The notes beneath the pieces were generated by a model. It made no database searches and was not told the DNA's origin. It saw nothing but the letters and a program-made list of their open reading frames with translations. Both the position numbers and the translations under genes were made by a program. Positions 52,858-62,250 of a stretch of DNA of 64,000 nt are shown here, one piece after another (within the stretch, counting starts at the first letter, position 1; every line of letters starts with the position of its first letter). The DNA comes from Streptomyces sp. 3214.6 (lineage in GTDB: Bacteria; Actinomycetota; Actinomycetes; Streptomycetales; Streptomycetaceae), in assembly GCF_900129855.1 (NCBI RefSeq), contig NZ_LT670819.1, positions 1,488,001 to 1,552,000 of the forward strand. The letters are read 5' to 3'.

Positions 52858-53781
52858 GTGACCAAGCCGCTCCAGCACCAGGGTGAACAGGCCGTACAGA
52901 GAAGGGCGGGCGAGGGCCACTCGGGGTGGGGCTCACCCATGTTCGACGATGTGATCCAGCCTCCGTTCGCCCACTTCCTGAGGCAGCAACGGCTGCTCCT
53001 GCTCGGCGCGGCCGACTCCGAGGGCGCCGTATGGGCCTCCGCCGTCACAGGAGGCGTCGGCTTCGCCGACACCGTCGACCGGCACCACCTCAGGGTCGCC
53101 GCCGTGCCGGTGACCGGCGACCCCCTCGACCGCGCCTTCGACACCGAGCGCGCCGTCGGGATGCTCGCGATCGAACCGCGCACCGTGCGCCGCATCAGGC
53201 TGAACGGCGTGGCGCAACGGCGAGAGGGCGCTCTCCATGTCCGCGCCGAGCAGGTCCTCGGCAACTGCCCCAAGTACATTCAGCAGCGGGTCCCGCTGGA
53301 GGACGCCACGGAGCCCGGACAGCCCAGGGCCGAGGTCCGCGCGGATCTCACCGAGCGTCAGCGGCAGTGGATCTCACAGGCGGACACCTTCTTCATCGCC
53401 AGCCACTCCCCCGATCACGGGGCCGACGCCTCGCATCGCGGTGGCGAGCCGGGCTTCGTGACCGTCCACGGTGCCCGCCGGCTCTCCTGGCCGGACTACG
53501 TCGGGAACTCCTTCTACATGACGTTGGGAAACCTTCATCTCAACCCGTCCTGCGGGCTGCTCTTCCTGGACTGGGAGCAGGGCCACACGCTCCAGCTGAC
53601 CGGCCGGGCCCGGCTCGACTGGGATCCGCAGCGCAGCGCGGCGCTGCCCGGCGCGTTGAAGCTCGTCGAGTTCGACGTCGAGCGCGTGGTCGAGATCCGC
53701 CGGGCGACGGCCCTCCGCTGGGCCCTGGCCGCAGCGTCCCCGTTCAATCCTCCGCTCCCCACCCCGCGGGACGGCCGGTGA
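52858..53781 (+). CDS. pyridoxamine 5'-phosphate oxidase-family FMN-binding protein
   Basis: A 307-residue PPOX split-barrel protein. FAHFLRQQRLLLLGAADSEG and the C-terminal SFYMTLGNLHLNPSCGLLF/TGRARLDWD are characteristic of the flavin/nucleotide-binding barrel; a middle segment GNCPKYIQQR is typical of this long subgroup. Such proteins bind FMN or F420 and act as oxidoreductases. The GTG at 52858 has AAGGAG six bases upstream. It is the rightmost gene of the accessory island; its link to the pathway is positional only. Confidence 0.85.
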   Translation: MTKPLQHQGEQAVQRRAGEGHSGWGSPMFDDVIQPPFAHFLRQQRLLLLGAADSEGAVWASAVTGGVGFADTVDRHHLRVAAVPVTGDPLDRAFDTERAVGMLAIEPRTVRRIRLNGVAQRREGALHVRAEQVLGNCPKYIQQRVPLEDATEPGQPRAEVRADLTERQRQWISQADTFFIASHSPDHGADASHRGGEPGFVTVHGARRLSWPDYVGNSFYMTLGNLHLNPSCGLLFLDWEQGHTLQLTGRARLDWDPQRSAALPGALKLVEFDVERVVEIRRATALRWALAAASPFNPPLPTPRDGR

Positions 53782-53827
53782 GCAGCGGTTGCCGACGGCG
53801 TGGGAAGCGGGCGGGCTCGGGCAGCGG

Positions 53828-55468
53828 CTACCGCTCCGTCACCTTGCCGTCCGCCACCTCCAGCCGACGCGTCACCTGGACCGCGTCCAGCATGCGCCGG
53901 TCGTGGGTGACCAGGAGCAGTGTGCCCTCGTAGACGTCGAGGGCCGACTCCAGCTGCTCGATGGCCGGGAGGTCGAGGTGGTTCGTCGGCTCGTCGAGGA
54001 CGAGGAGGTTGACGCCCCTGCCCTGGAGCAGCGCGAGGGCGGCGCGGGTGCGCTCCCCGGGTGACAGAGTGCCCGCCGCCCGCATCACGTGGTCCGACTT
54101 CAGGCCGAACTTGGCCAGCAGGGTGCGCACCTCGACCGGTTCGGTGTCGGGAACGGCCGCGCGGAACGTGTCGAGCAGCGGCTCGGAGCCGTGGAACAGC
54201 TGCCGCGCCTGGTCGACCTCGCCGACCAGGACGCCCGAGCCGAGAGCCGCGTGGCCCGCGTCCAGTGGGACGCGCCCGAGGAGCGCGCCCAGCAGCGTCG
54301 ACTTGCCCGCGCCGTTGGCGCCGGTCACCGCGACCCGGTCGGCCCAGTCGATCTGCAGGGACACCGGCCCGAGGCGGAAGTCGCCGTGCCGTACCTCGGC
54401 CTCGCGCAGGGTGGCGACCACCGCGCCGGAGCGCGGTGCGGCCGCGATCTCCATGCGCAGCTCCCACTCCTTGCGCGGCTCCTCGACGACGTCCAGGCGT
54501 TCGATCATGCGCTGGGTCTGCCGGGCCTTCGCGGCCTGCTTCTCGCTGGCCTCGCTGCGGAACTTGCGGCCGATCTTGTCGTTGTCGTTGCCCGCCTTGC
54601 GGCGCGCGTTCTTCACGCCCTTGTCCATCCAGGAGCGCTGGGTCTGCGCGCGGTCGTGGAGCGCAGCCTTCTTGTCGGCGTACTCCTCGTAGTCCTCGCG
54701 GGCGTGCCGGCGGGCCACGTCCCGTTCCTCCAGGTAGGCGTCGTAGCCGCCGCCGTAGAGGTTGATCTGCTGCTGGGCGAGGTCGAGTTCGAGGACCTTG
54801 GTGACCGTGCGGGTGAGGAACTCGCGGTCGTGGCTGACGACGACGGTTCCGGCGCGCAGTCCGGTCACGAAGCGTTCGAGGCGCTCCAGGCCGTCGAGGT
54901 CCAGGTCGTTCGTCGGCTCGTCGAGGAGGAAGACGTCGTAGCGCGAGAGGAGGAGGGAGGCGAGGCCCGCGCGGGCGGCCTGCCCGCCGGACAGGGACGT
55001 CATCAGCTGGTCGAGGCCGACGCCGAGGCCCAGCGAGTCGGCGACCTCCTCGGCGCGCTCGTCGAGGTCGGCGCCGCCCAGGTCGAGCCAGCGCTCAAGG
55101 CTCGTGGCGTAGGCGTCGTCGGCGCCGGGCGCCCCGTCGACCAGGGCCTGGGTGGCCTCGTCCATCGTGCGCTGTGCCTCGGCGACGCCGGTGCGGCGGG
55201 CGAGGAACTCCCGCACGCTCTCACCGGCGCGGCGCTCCGGTTCCTGGGGCAGATGGCCGACGGTCGCGGTCGGCGGGGAGAGCCTGAGTTGGCCCTGTTC
55301 GGGCGCGGTGAGGCCGGCGAGCAGCCTCAGCAGGGTGGACTTGCCCGCGCCGTTGGCGCCGACCAGCCCGATCACGTCCCCGGGGGCGACGACGAGGTCG
55401 AGCCCGGAGAAGAGGGAGCGGTCGCCGTGCCCGGCGGCGAGGTTCTTGGCGACGAGAGTGGCAGTCAT
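53828..55468 (-). CDS. ABC-F family ATPase (ribosome-associated/antibiotic resistance type)
   Basis: A 546-residue soluble protein with two ABC domains and no membrane segment. Walker A is GANGAGKSTLL in both halves; signatures are SLSGGQAARAGLA and LSPGERTRAALAL, Walker B LLDEPTNDLDLDG and LVLDEPTNHLDLP. A charged linker of about 80 residues (RHAREDYEEYADKKAALHDR) joins them, as in ABC-F proteins that act on the ribosome. It could be housekeeping (EttA/Uup-like) or protect against an antibiotic. The ATG at 55468 is the natural domain start. A TAGGAT hexamer lies ten bases upstream, so transcription may begin very close to the start. Confidence 0.9.
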   Translation of the reverse strand: MTATLVAKNLAAGHGDRSLFSGLDLVVAPGDVIGLVGANGAGKSTLLRLLAGLTAPEQGQLRLSPPTATVGHLPQEPERRAGESVREFLARRTGVAEAQRTMDEATQALVDGAPGADDAYATSLERWLDLGGADLDERAEEVADSLGLGVGLDQLMTSLSGGQAARAGLASLLLSRYDVFLLDEPTNDLDLDGLERLERFVTGLRAGTVVVSHDREFLTRTVTKVLELDLAQQQINLYGGGYDAYLEERDVARRHAREDYEEYADKKAALHDRAQTQRSWMDKGVKNARRKAGNDNDKIGRKFRSEASEKQAAKARQTQRMIERLDVVEEPRKEWELRMEIAAAPRSGAVVATLREAEVRHGDFRLGPVSLQIDWADRVAVTGANGAGKSTLLGALLGRVPLDAGHAALGSGVLVGEVDQARQLFHGSEPLLDTFRAAVPDTEPVEVRTLLAKFGLKSDHVMRAAGTLSPGERTRAALALLQGRGVNLLVLDEPTNHLDLPAIEQLESALDVYEGTLLLVTHDRRMLDAVQVTRRLEVADGKVTER

Positions 55469-55550
55469 CAGGTCGTAGATCCTAGTGGTCGTCCGCGGAC
55501 GACGTCGCACCCCTTCTCCGGCGATCTCGCCGACCGTCGGCACGGTCGGT

Positions 55551-55565
55551 TACCGTCCGGGCATG
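55551..55565 (+). promoter_or_regulatory. possible leaderless -10 element of the D-amino-acid oxidase gene
   Basis: TACCGT at 55551-55556 ends six bases before the ATG at 55563, the usual distance for a leaderless transcript. There is no ribosome binding site. No good -35 is seen. Confidence 0.35.
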
Positions 55566-56528
55566 GACACTCGGGTGAACGGCGATGCGATCGTGGTCGG
55601 CGGCGGGGTCATCGGTCTGTCGACGGCCGTCGTACTCGCCGAGCGCGGGCTGCGGGTGCGGGTCTGGACGCGCGACCCGGTCGAGCGGACCACCTCCGCC
55701 GTCGCCGGTGCGCTGTGGTGGCCGTACCACATCGAACCGAAGGTGTCGGCGCGGGCCTGGGCGCTGCGTTCCCTGGAAATCTACGAGGGCCTCGCCGAGC
55801 GGCCCGAGGAGACCGGCGTCCGCCTGGTCGACGGCGTGCTGGGGGAGCAGGAGCCGGCCCGCGTCGAGGCCTGGGTGGCCGGTCGGCTGACCGGGCTGCG
55901 CCCGACCACGGCACGCGAGTACGGCGCCGGGCCGGGCGTGCGGGTGCGACTGCCGCTGATCGACATGTCGATGTATCTGCCGTGGCTGCGGGAGCGGCTG
56001 CTGCGGGCGGGCGGCAGGGTCGAGGAGCGCACGGTGACCGACCTGGCGCAGGCCGAGGCACCCGTCGTGGTCAACTGCGCGGGGCTGGCCGCCCGGGAAC
56101 TGGCCGCGGACCCGTCGGTGCGGCCGGTGCGGGGGCAGCTCGTCGTCGTGGAGAACCCCGGCGTCGACACCTGGCTCGTCACCACGGCCCCGGACGGCGC
56201 GCTGGCCTACCTCCTCCCGCAGCCCGGGCGGCTGCTGCTGGGCGGCACGGCCGAGGACGACGCGTGGTCGCTGGAGCCGGACCCGAAGGTGGCAGAGGCG
56301 ATCGTCCGGCGCTGTGCGGCGCTGCGGCCGGAGGTCGCCGGGGCGCGGATCCTCGGGCACCGGGTGGGGCTGCGGCCGGTTCGGCACGCGGTACGGCTGG
56401 AGCGGGCGGAGCTGCCGGACGGGCGGCCGGTGGTGCACCACTACGGGCACGGCGGGGCGGGTGTGACCGTGGCGTGGGGATGCGCGCAGGAGGCGGCCGA
56501 ACTGGTGCTCTCGGCCGCCTCCTCCTGA
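55563..56528 (+). CDS. FAD-dependent D-amino-acid oxidase-like protein
   Basis: A 321-residue DAO-family flavoprotein. The FAD motif is AIVVGGGVIGLSTAVVLAER, AGALWWPYHIEPK is the typical flavin/substrate loop of DAOs, and HHYGHGGAGVTVAWGCA is the C-terminal FAD-contact signature. It oxidises D-amino acids to oxo-acids with peroxide formation, or a related amine. Cytoplasmic. It may be transcribed without a leader. It diverges from the ABC-F gene over 94 bases. Confidence 0.92.
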   Translation: MDTRVNGDAIVVGGGVIGLSTAVVLAERGLRVRVWTRDPVERTTSAVAGALWWPYHIEPKVSARAWALRSLEIYEGLAERPEETGVRLVDGVLGEQEPARVEAWVAGRLTGLRPTTAREYGAGPGVRVRLPLIDMSMYLPWLRERLLRAGGRVEERTVTDLAQAEAPVVVNCAGLAARELAADPSVRPVRGQLVVVENPGVDTWLVTTAPDGALAYLLPQPGRLLLGGTAEDDAWSLEPDPKVAEAIVRRCAALRPEVAGARILGHRVGLRPVRHAVRLERAELPDGRPVVHHYGHGGAGVTVAWGCAQEAAELVLSAASS

Positions 56529-56541
56529 CCGGTCTCCGGGC

Positions 56542-58491
56542 CTACGGGATCCGCTGGGCGTTGCGCGGGGTCCTTACGCCGTCCAGGGCACCGGCGTCGG
56601 GCGTGACCGCTGTGGCCGCCGCCGCGGACGTGGCTCGGGCGAAGGCGTCGGCACCTCCTACGAACGGGACCCGCGCCGAGGTGCGGGACAGGTCCAGGGT
56701 GAGGGTCGGAGTGTCGGCGGGCGGGTCGATGAGGTCCTTGTCGGTGCCCGCGACGATCAGCGCCAGTCGGTGACCGGCCGGGACGACATGGTCGGTGGCG
56801 GCCAGGTCGAGGGTGATCGTGTAGGCCTTGCCCGGGGTGAGCGGGACGCCCTTGCCGGGGTTCGCGGAGGTGCCGAGGTCGGCCCAGCCGCGGCTGACGA
56901 CCGTGTAGTCGACGTCGGCCGTGTTCGCCCTGGTCTGCTTGAAGCAGGCGCTGTCGCCCGCTGTGCTCGCACCCCAGCAGGTGCGGTCGGTGAGGGTGGT
57001 GATGCCCTCGCCGCTCGCCGCGTAGTCACGGATCGTGTCGGGGCCGAGGTCGACGAGGACGGCCGTGAGGTGGGCGGTCGCGGTCGTCGGCGTGGCGGTG
57101 ACGGTGACCTTCGAGGAGCCGGACAACCGCAGGTCGCGGGTGAGGGGACCGGTGCTGAAGCCGGCCTTGTCGGGGGTCGGGGTGTCGATCCGTGCGGCCC
57201 AGTCGGTCTCGCTCAGCCGCGGGTCGTCGGTGAAGGCCGCGATGCCGGTGCCCTTGCGCAGCCCGAGCGTGCCGACGCCGGGCCGGGCCGCGGTGGCCGG
57301 GTGCAGGGTCGCGGTCCGGGTGCCGCGCGGCGGCCAGACGGCGGAGGTGACCCACTGGTCGGGGTGGCGCTCGATGTCGGCCATGGGCTCGCGGTCGACG
57401 CCGTTGTCGTAGCCGAGGAGTTCGTGGTCGAACCAGCGGTGAAGGGTGTCCACCCAGGCGGAGCGGCGGAAGTCGAACGGGTCGACATGGCCGGTCTGGG
57501 AGAGCCAGATCTTGCGCTCGACGCCGTTCTTCGCGAGGGCGTCCCACCACTGGCCGAAGTGCTTGGTGCGGACGTTGAGGTCCTGCATGCCATGGACGAG
57601 GAAGACGCTCGCCTTCACCTTGCGCGCGTCCTTGACGTAGTCGCGTTCGGTCCACAGCGATGTCCAGTCGCCGGTGCGCGGAGCCCCGTCGACGATCTTC
57701 TGCTGGACCGCGGCGCACTTGGCCCGGGCGTCGGGGCTGTCGACGTAGTTCGAGAGCCAGTCGGGGCCCGAGTCGTAGAGCGGGGCGCCCTGGGCGAAGT
57801 AGTAGTCGTACCAGGAGGATATGGCGCTGATCGGGACGATGGTCTTGAGGCCTCGCACGCCGGTGGCGGCGACGCCGTTGGCTATGGTGCCGTCCCAGCT
57901 CTTGCCGATCATGCCGGTTCTGCCGTTGGTCCAGCCCGCCTGGGCGGTCGTGGCGCCGGTGCGGGTGGTGTAGGCCTTGGCCCGCCCGTTCAGCCAGTCG
58001 ACGACGGCCTTCGCGGACTGGATGTCGGAGCGCCCGCCGACGTCCACGCAGCCGTCGGAGCGGTTGGTGCCGGCGAGGTCGACGCCGACGAAGGCGTAGC
58101 CGCGCGGCACGAAGTAGTTGTCGTAGAACAGCGGCATCTGGACGACGTTGCCGGCCGTGTCGTACGTCTTGAGCTGGCTCTCGTTGCCGCGGCCGCAGCA
58201 GGAGTAGTAGGGGCTGGCGTCCATGATGACGGGCACCTTGCGCCCCTGCGCGGCGAGTTCGCGGGGGCGGACGATGTCGACGGCGACGCGGTCCGTCCTT
58301 CCGTCGCCGTCGCCGTCGAGTCCGGTGTCGACCCAGACGGCCTCGCGGATGGCGTGCTCGTAGGAGTAGACGGGCCTGCTCTCGCGCGGGGCGCCCTGGG
58401 CGGTGGCCGGGGTCAGGAAGGCGGCCACCAGAAGGGTGATGGCGGCAGTGGCGAGCGGTCTCCAGACCGTGAAGCGCATGCGTGTCGACAT
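56542..58491 (-). CDS. secreted Xaa-Pro dipeptidyl-peptidase (CocE/NonD hydrolase)
   Basis: A 649-residue S15/CocE serine hydrolase. An N-terminal signal peptide (RFTVWRPLATAAITLLVAAF, then ATAQG-A) indicates secretion. The nucleophile is Ser in GMIGKSWDGTIANG; the acid and His are in HGMQDLNVRTK and SQTGHVDPFD. The C-terminal jelly-roll domain (about residues 420-640) is typical of X-Pro dipeptidyl-peptidases. It releases X-Pro dipeptides outside the cell. The ATG at 58491 was taken; a second in-frame ATG at 58479 is possible. Convergent with the oxidase gene. Confidence 0.92.
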   Translation of the reverse strand: MSTRMRFTVWRPLATAAITLLVAAFLTPATAQGAPRESRPVYSYEHAIREAVWVDTGLDGDGDGRTDRVAVDIVRPRELAAQGRKVPVIMDASPYYSCCGRGNESQLKTYDTAGNVVQMPLFYDNYFVPRGYAFVGVDLAGTNRSDGCVDVGGRSDIQSAKAVVDWLNGRAKAYTTRTGATTAQAGWTNGRTGMIGKSWDGTIANGVAATGVRGLKTIVPISAISSWYDYYFAQGAPLYDSGPDWLSNYVDSPDARAKCAAVQQKIVDGAPRTGDWTSLWTERDYVKDARKVKASVFLVHGMQDLNVRTKHFGQWWDALAKNGVERKIWLSQTGHVDPFDFRRSAWVDTLHRWFDHELLGYDNGVDREPMADIERHPDQWVTSAVWPPRGTRTATLHPATAARPGVGTLGLRKGTGIAAFTDDPRLSETDWAARIDTPTPDKAGFSTGPLTRDLRLSGSSKVTVTATPTTATAHLTAVLVDLGPDTIRDYAASGEGITTLTDRTCWGASTAGDSACFKQTRANTADVDYTVVSRGWADLGTSANPGKGVPLTPGKAYTITLDLAATDHVVPAGHRLALIVAGTDKDLIDPPADTPTLTLDLSRTSARVPFVGGADAFARATSAAAATAVTPDAGALDGVRTPRNAQRIP

Positions 58492-58713
58492 GCGCCGGAC
58501 GGTACCCCGGTCAACTCCTGTGCAGAAGAGGGCAGATGGGGAGACGGGCGGGCTCCGACGGTGGGTCGCCGATGGCCGAAACACGCGGGTGAAGGCGGGC
58601 GCTGATGACGGCCGAATGGCGATCGTGTGACAGGGGTGGCGGTGGACACCTTCTGGGCACAGGGACTGAATAGGCTTCGAACAGCCTTTATACCCCCACG
58701 ACTTGGAGCTTTC

Positions 58714-60207
58714 GTGCACCGCAGACTCATCGCGCCGGGCGCACTCGCTGCCGCGTCCGTACTGCTGGCGATCCCGGCATCAGCCGCGGGCTACTCCCCC
58801 GGCGCGTCGGGCATCGGCGACCCGTACTACCCGGCCTACGGCAACGGCGGATACGACGTCTCGCACTACGACCTGCGGCTGACGTACCAGCCGGCGACGG
58901 ACGAGCTGCAGGGCACGGCGACGATTCTCGCAAAGACCACGCAGGACCTGTCGAGCTTCGACCTGGACTTCCTGCTGGACGTCCAGGAGGTCCGGGTCAA
59001 CGGCGCCGCGGCCGCCTTCACCACCTCCGGCGAGCACGAGTTGGTGGTCACGCCGAAGCAGCCACTGGCCAAGGGCACGTCGGCCACGGTCGTCGTCCGC
59101 TACCGCGGGGTGCCGTCGACGAAGAGCGCGTACGGCTTCTCCACCTGGCACCGCACGCCCGACGGCGCGGTCGCCGCGGACGAGCCCGAGTCGGCGTGGT
59201 GGTGGTTCCCGAGCAACGACCATCCGCTCGACAAGGCGACCTACGACGTGTCGGTGGCCGTGCCGGACGGCACCCAGGCCATCTCCAACGGCACGCTCCA
59301 GTCGACGACTTCACGCCTCGGCTGGACCCGCTACAACTGGCGCCAGAACAAGCCGCAGGCGACCTATCTGGCCACGCTGGCGCTGGGGAGGTTCGACGTC
59401 ACGACGAGCACGTCCGAGGGCGGCGTGCCGGTGATCAACGCCTACAGCAAGGACCTCGGGGACAACGACGGGGCGGCACGGGCGAGCGTGGAGCGCACCG
59501 GTGAGATCGTCGACTGGCTGAGCGGCTACTTCGGGCCGTACCCGTTCAGCACGGCCGGCGGGTACGTCCCCAACACCACCACCTCGTTCGCGCTGGAGAC
59601 GCAGAGCCGCGTCTACTACAGCCCCAAGCAGTTCGCGAACGGCTCCAACACGTCCGTGGTGGTGCACGAGTTGGCGCACCAGTGGTACGGGGACTCGGTG
59701 TCCCTCAAGGGCTGGAAGGACATCTGGCTCAACGAGGGCTTCGCCCGGTACGCGCAGTGGATGTGGTCCGAGCACGAGGGCGAGGGCACGGCGCAGGAAC
59801 TCGCGGACTACGTGTACGCCTCGCACCCGGCCGACGACGCGTTCTGGACGGTGAAGCCGGGCGACCCGGGCGCGGCGAACCAGTTCGACATCGCCGTGTA
59901 CGACCGGGGCGCGCTGGCCGTGCAGGCGCTGCGCAACGAGGTCGGCGACGACGCGTTCTTCGCGATCCTGAAGGGCTGGCCGCAAAAGTACGCGTACGGC
60001 AACGCGACGATCGCCGACTTCCAGGCGTACGCCGAGCAGGTCTCCGGCAAGCGGCTGGGCGCGCTGCTGGACACCTGGCTCCTCCAGCCGACGAAGCCGG
60101 CGGCGCCCGCGGCGCGGACCGCGTCGATCGCGAAGTCGCCGGCCACGCCCGTGCGGCCGAAGTCCTGGAAGAAGATCGCGGCGACGAACTCCGTGCACGA
60201 GAACTGA
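58714..60207 (+). CDS. secreted M1-family zinc metallopeptidase
   Basis: A 497-residue aminopeptidase-N-like enzyme. It has a signal peptide (HRRLIAPGALAAASVLLAIP, then ASAAG). The zinc site is HELAHQWYGD followed by the third ligand Glu in WLNEGFARY, the HExxH-x18-E arrangement. The exopeptidase GAMEN motif is not evident; FALETQSRVYY occupies that place, so exact specificity is uncertain. The GTG at 58714 has GGAG six bases upstream and gives a proper signal peptide. It is divergent from the X-Pro peptidase and probably works with it in extracellular peptide breakdown. Confidence 0.92.
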   Translation: MHRRLIAPGALAAASVLLAIPASAAGYSPGASGIGDPYYPAYGNGGYDVSHYDLRLTYQPATDELQGTATILAKTTQDLSSFDLDFLLDVQEVRVNGAAAAFTTSGEHELVVTPKQPLAKGTSATVVVRYRGVPSTKSAYGFSTWHRTPDGAVAADEPESAWWWFPSNDHPLDKATYDVSVAVPDGTQAISNGTLQSTTSRLGWTRYNWRQNKPQATYLATLALGRFDVTTSTSEGGVPVINAYSKDLGDNDGAARASVERTGEIVDWLSGYFGPYPFSTAGGYVPNTTTSFALETQSRVYYSPKQFANGSNTSVVVHELAHQWYGDSVSLKGWKDIWLNEGFARYAQWMWSEHEGEGTAQELADYVYASHPADDAFWTVKPGDPGAANQFDIAVYDRGALAVQALRNEVGDDAFFAILKGWPQKYAYGNATIADFQAYAEQVSGKRLGALLDTWLLQPTKPAAPAARTASIAKSPATPVRPKSWKKIAATNSVHEN

Positions 60208-60233
60208 GCGCGCGGGGCGCCCACCGGCCCGCG

Positions 60234-61154
60234 CTACCGGGGGACCGCCGCCAGGAGCTCGTCACGCGAGACGGCGGCACTTCCGGTGGCCGGGACGGTG
60301 CACGCGTACGCGCCGGCCGTCACACCGAACCGGGCGCATCTCAGGGGCGGTTCGCCGCTGAGGCGGCCGTAGAGGAACGCGGACGCGAAGGCGTCTCCCG
60401 CGCCGTTGGAGTCGACCACCGGCGCGGGAGGGGCGACGGCCGGTATATGGGTCAGCTCGCCCTCGGACAGCAGGTACGCGCCCTCGGCGCCGGCGGTGAC
60501 GACGACCGCCTCGGCGCGGCCCCGTGCGGCGATCCGTCGCATCGTGGCCGCGGGGTCGGTGAGGGCGGCGGCCGAGAGGAAGACCACGTCCGCGGCGAAG
60601 GCGAAGGCCTCGTGGTACGGGTTCTCGCCGTCCCAGTTGTGCAGGTCGGTGGAGATGCGGGCGCCCGCCGCGCGCAGGAGCGGCAGGGCGTCGGCGCAGC
60701 CGGAGGTGATCGCCACATGCACGTGCCGGCTCGCCGTGGCCAGCGCCCGCAGAGTGTCCTGCGGGAAGCGGTCCTCCGGTCGCCCGCGGCTGGTGTCGTA
60801 CAGCGACAGCCGTCGCCCGTCCGGGCTCACCAGGTTGACCGCGCGCTTGGTGCCGGCCGGCTGCGGGACGGCGGTCAGGGCGATGCCGTGCTTGTCGTGC
60901 AGGGCGCGGACCAGGTCGCCCTCCGGATCGTCGCCCAGGAAGTCGAGGTGGTGGGTGCGCAGGCCGAGCGCGGCGAGGCCCAGCGCGACGAAGTCGCCGG
61001 TCTGTCCGGCGCGGGTGCGGATCCCGCTGTCGATCATGTAGCTGTCGGCGTACGGGAGCGGCAGCTCCGGTACGTGGACGATGGTGTCCACCCCCGCCCC
61101 ACCCAGGACCAGGACGTCGATGTCCCTGTCCTCGCCCTCCCTGTCGGCGCCCAT
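60234..61154 (-). CDS. PfkB-family carbohydrate kinase
   Basis: A 306-residue ribokinase-fold sugar kinase. The N-terminal DVLVLGGAGVDTIVHVPELP and glycine-rich GQTGDFVALGLAALG bind substrate; the ATP and catalytic site is VVDSNGAGDAFASAFLYGR, with the Asp of GAGD as base. The ATG at 61154 has GGGGAGGGG nine bases upstream; a GTG two codons earlier is less well spaced. The sugar substrate is unknown. It is convergent with the peptidase gene. Confidence 0.92.
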   Translation of the reverse strand: MGADREGEDRDIDVLVLGGAGVDTIVHVPELPLPYADSYMIDSGIRTRAGQTGDFVALGLAALGLRTHHLDFLGDDPEGDLVRALHDKHGIALTAVPQPAGTKRAVNLVSPDGRRLSLYDTSRGRPEDRFPQDTLRALATASRHVHVAITSGCADALPLLRAAGARISTDLHNWDGENPYHEAFAFAADVVFLSAAALTDPAATMRRIAARGRAEAVVVTAGAEGAYLLSEGELTHIPAVAPPAPVVDSNGAGDAFASAFLYGRLSGEPPLRCARFGVTAGAYACTVPATGSAAVSRDELLAAVPR

Positions 61155-61458
61155 CCGCACTACCCCTCCCCGTGGTCGTACTCCGTCACCGCGACGCCCC
61201 GCCGCACCAGCCGCCCGGAGACGAGCGGTTCAACCCGCACCACTTACCTCCGGCCAGGCCGCAGCCTAGCCGGGGCATCCCGCTCCGCTGGGTGGGACGG
61301 GTCCTTCTCGCCGTAGAGCTCCGGACATACCGGAGCCTGCCCAGGACCGAGCCCCCGGTGCCACTGACAGTGGGCCGGGCCTGCTCCTTCGTGGTTCGGG
61401 TGAGCTGGGACGGCTCCTGGTCCGGTGCCTGGGACAGCCCTGCTGCGGACCGCGCGGG

Positions 61459-61487
61459 TTTCACAGCACCGGTGGCACAGTGATACT
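61459..61487 (+). promoter_or_regulatory. promoter of the MerR gene, probably leaderless
   Basis: TTTCAC (61459-61464), 17 bases, GATACT (61482-61487), then seven bases to the ATG at 61495. No ribosome binding site lies between, which fits a leaderless message. Confidence 0.5.
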
Positions 61488-61494
61488 GCTGCAC

Positions 61495-62211
61495 ATGACG
61501 ATCGAGACCGAGGAGCCGGACCTCACGGTCGACGAACTGGCCGCCCGGGCGGGGATCACGGTGCGGACGGTGCGCTTCTACAGTGCCAAGGGGCTCCTGC
61601 CCCCGCCCGTCATCGGTCCGCGTCGGGTGGGCCACTACGGTCCCGGCCATCTCGCGCGGCTCGCGCTGATCGAGGAGCTGCAACAGCAGGGCCTGACGCT
61701 GGCGGCGATCGAGCGCTACCTTGACCGGCTGCCGCCCGGTCTCGACGCCCACGACCTCGCCGTGCACCGGGCCGTGGTCGCCTCCTGGGCGCCGGACGCC
61801 GTGGAGAGGTTGAGCCGGGAGGAGCTCGCGCGGAAGGCGGGGCGGGCGCTCGGCGAGGAGGACGTGGAGCGGCTCGTCGCGATGGGCGTGGTACGGGGTG
61901 ACCAGGACGCGTACGGGGTTGACCTCGGGCTGCTGAGGCTGGGCGTCCGCCTGCTCGACGTACCGCTGTCGCAGGAGGCGATCCTCGCGGCCCGCACCGT
62001 CCTCCTCGACCATGCGCGCGCCGCGGCCCACGAGCTGTCGCGGCTGCTGCGTGAGGAGGTGCCGGAGCGTGACGCGCAGGCGGTGCGGTCGCTGTCGGCG
62101 CACATGCAGCCCCTGGTGGTCCAGGCTCTGCTGACGGCCTTCCAGCGGTCGCTCACGTCGGAGCTGCGGGAGTGGCTCGGGGAGCCGCCCACGGACGGCT
62201 CCCCTCGATGA
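61495..62211 (+). CDS. MerR-family transcriptional regulator
   Basis: A 238-residue regulator. The winged HTH is LTVDELAARAGITVRTVRFY, SAKGLLPPPVI and HYGPGHLARLALIEELQQQG, followed by a helical C-terminal domain of about 160 residues without metal-binding cysteines, so it is not a metal sensor. Target genes are unknown. The ATG at 61495 lies seven bases after a good -10; a GTG at 61480 would add five residues. It is convergent with the fatty-acid oxidation gene, 39 bases away. Confidence 0.9.
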   Translation: MTIETEEPDLTVDELAARAGITVRTVRFYSAKGLLPPPVIGPRRVGHYGPGHLARLALIEELQQQGLTLAAIERYLDRLPPGLDAHDLAVHRAVVASWAPDAVERLSREELARKAGRALGEEDVERLVAMGVVRGDQDAYGVDLGLLRLGVRLLDVPLSQEAILAARTVLLDHARAAAHELSRLLREEVPERDAQAVRSLSAHMQPLVVQALLTAFQRSLTSELREWLGEPPTDGSPR

Positions 62212-62250
62212 GCCCTGACGGGCCCTGACGAGCCCTGCCGAGCCCGTCGC

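Noticed and set aside
62212..62250. Repeated CCTGACGGGCCCTGACGAGCCCTG in the MerR-fadB gap
   Set aside because: Short imperfect repeats in a 39-base convergent gap; stem-forming potential is too poor to call a terminator.
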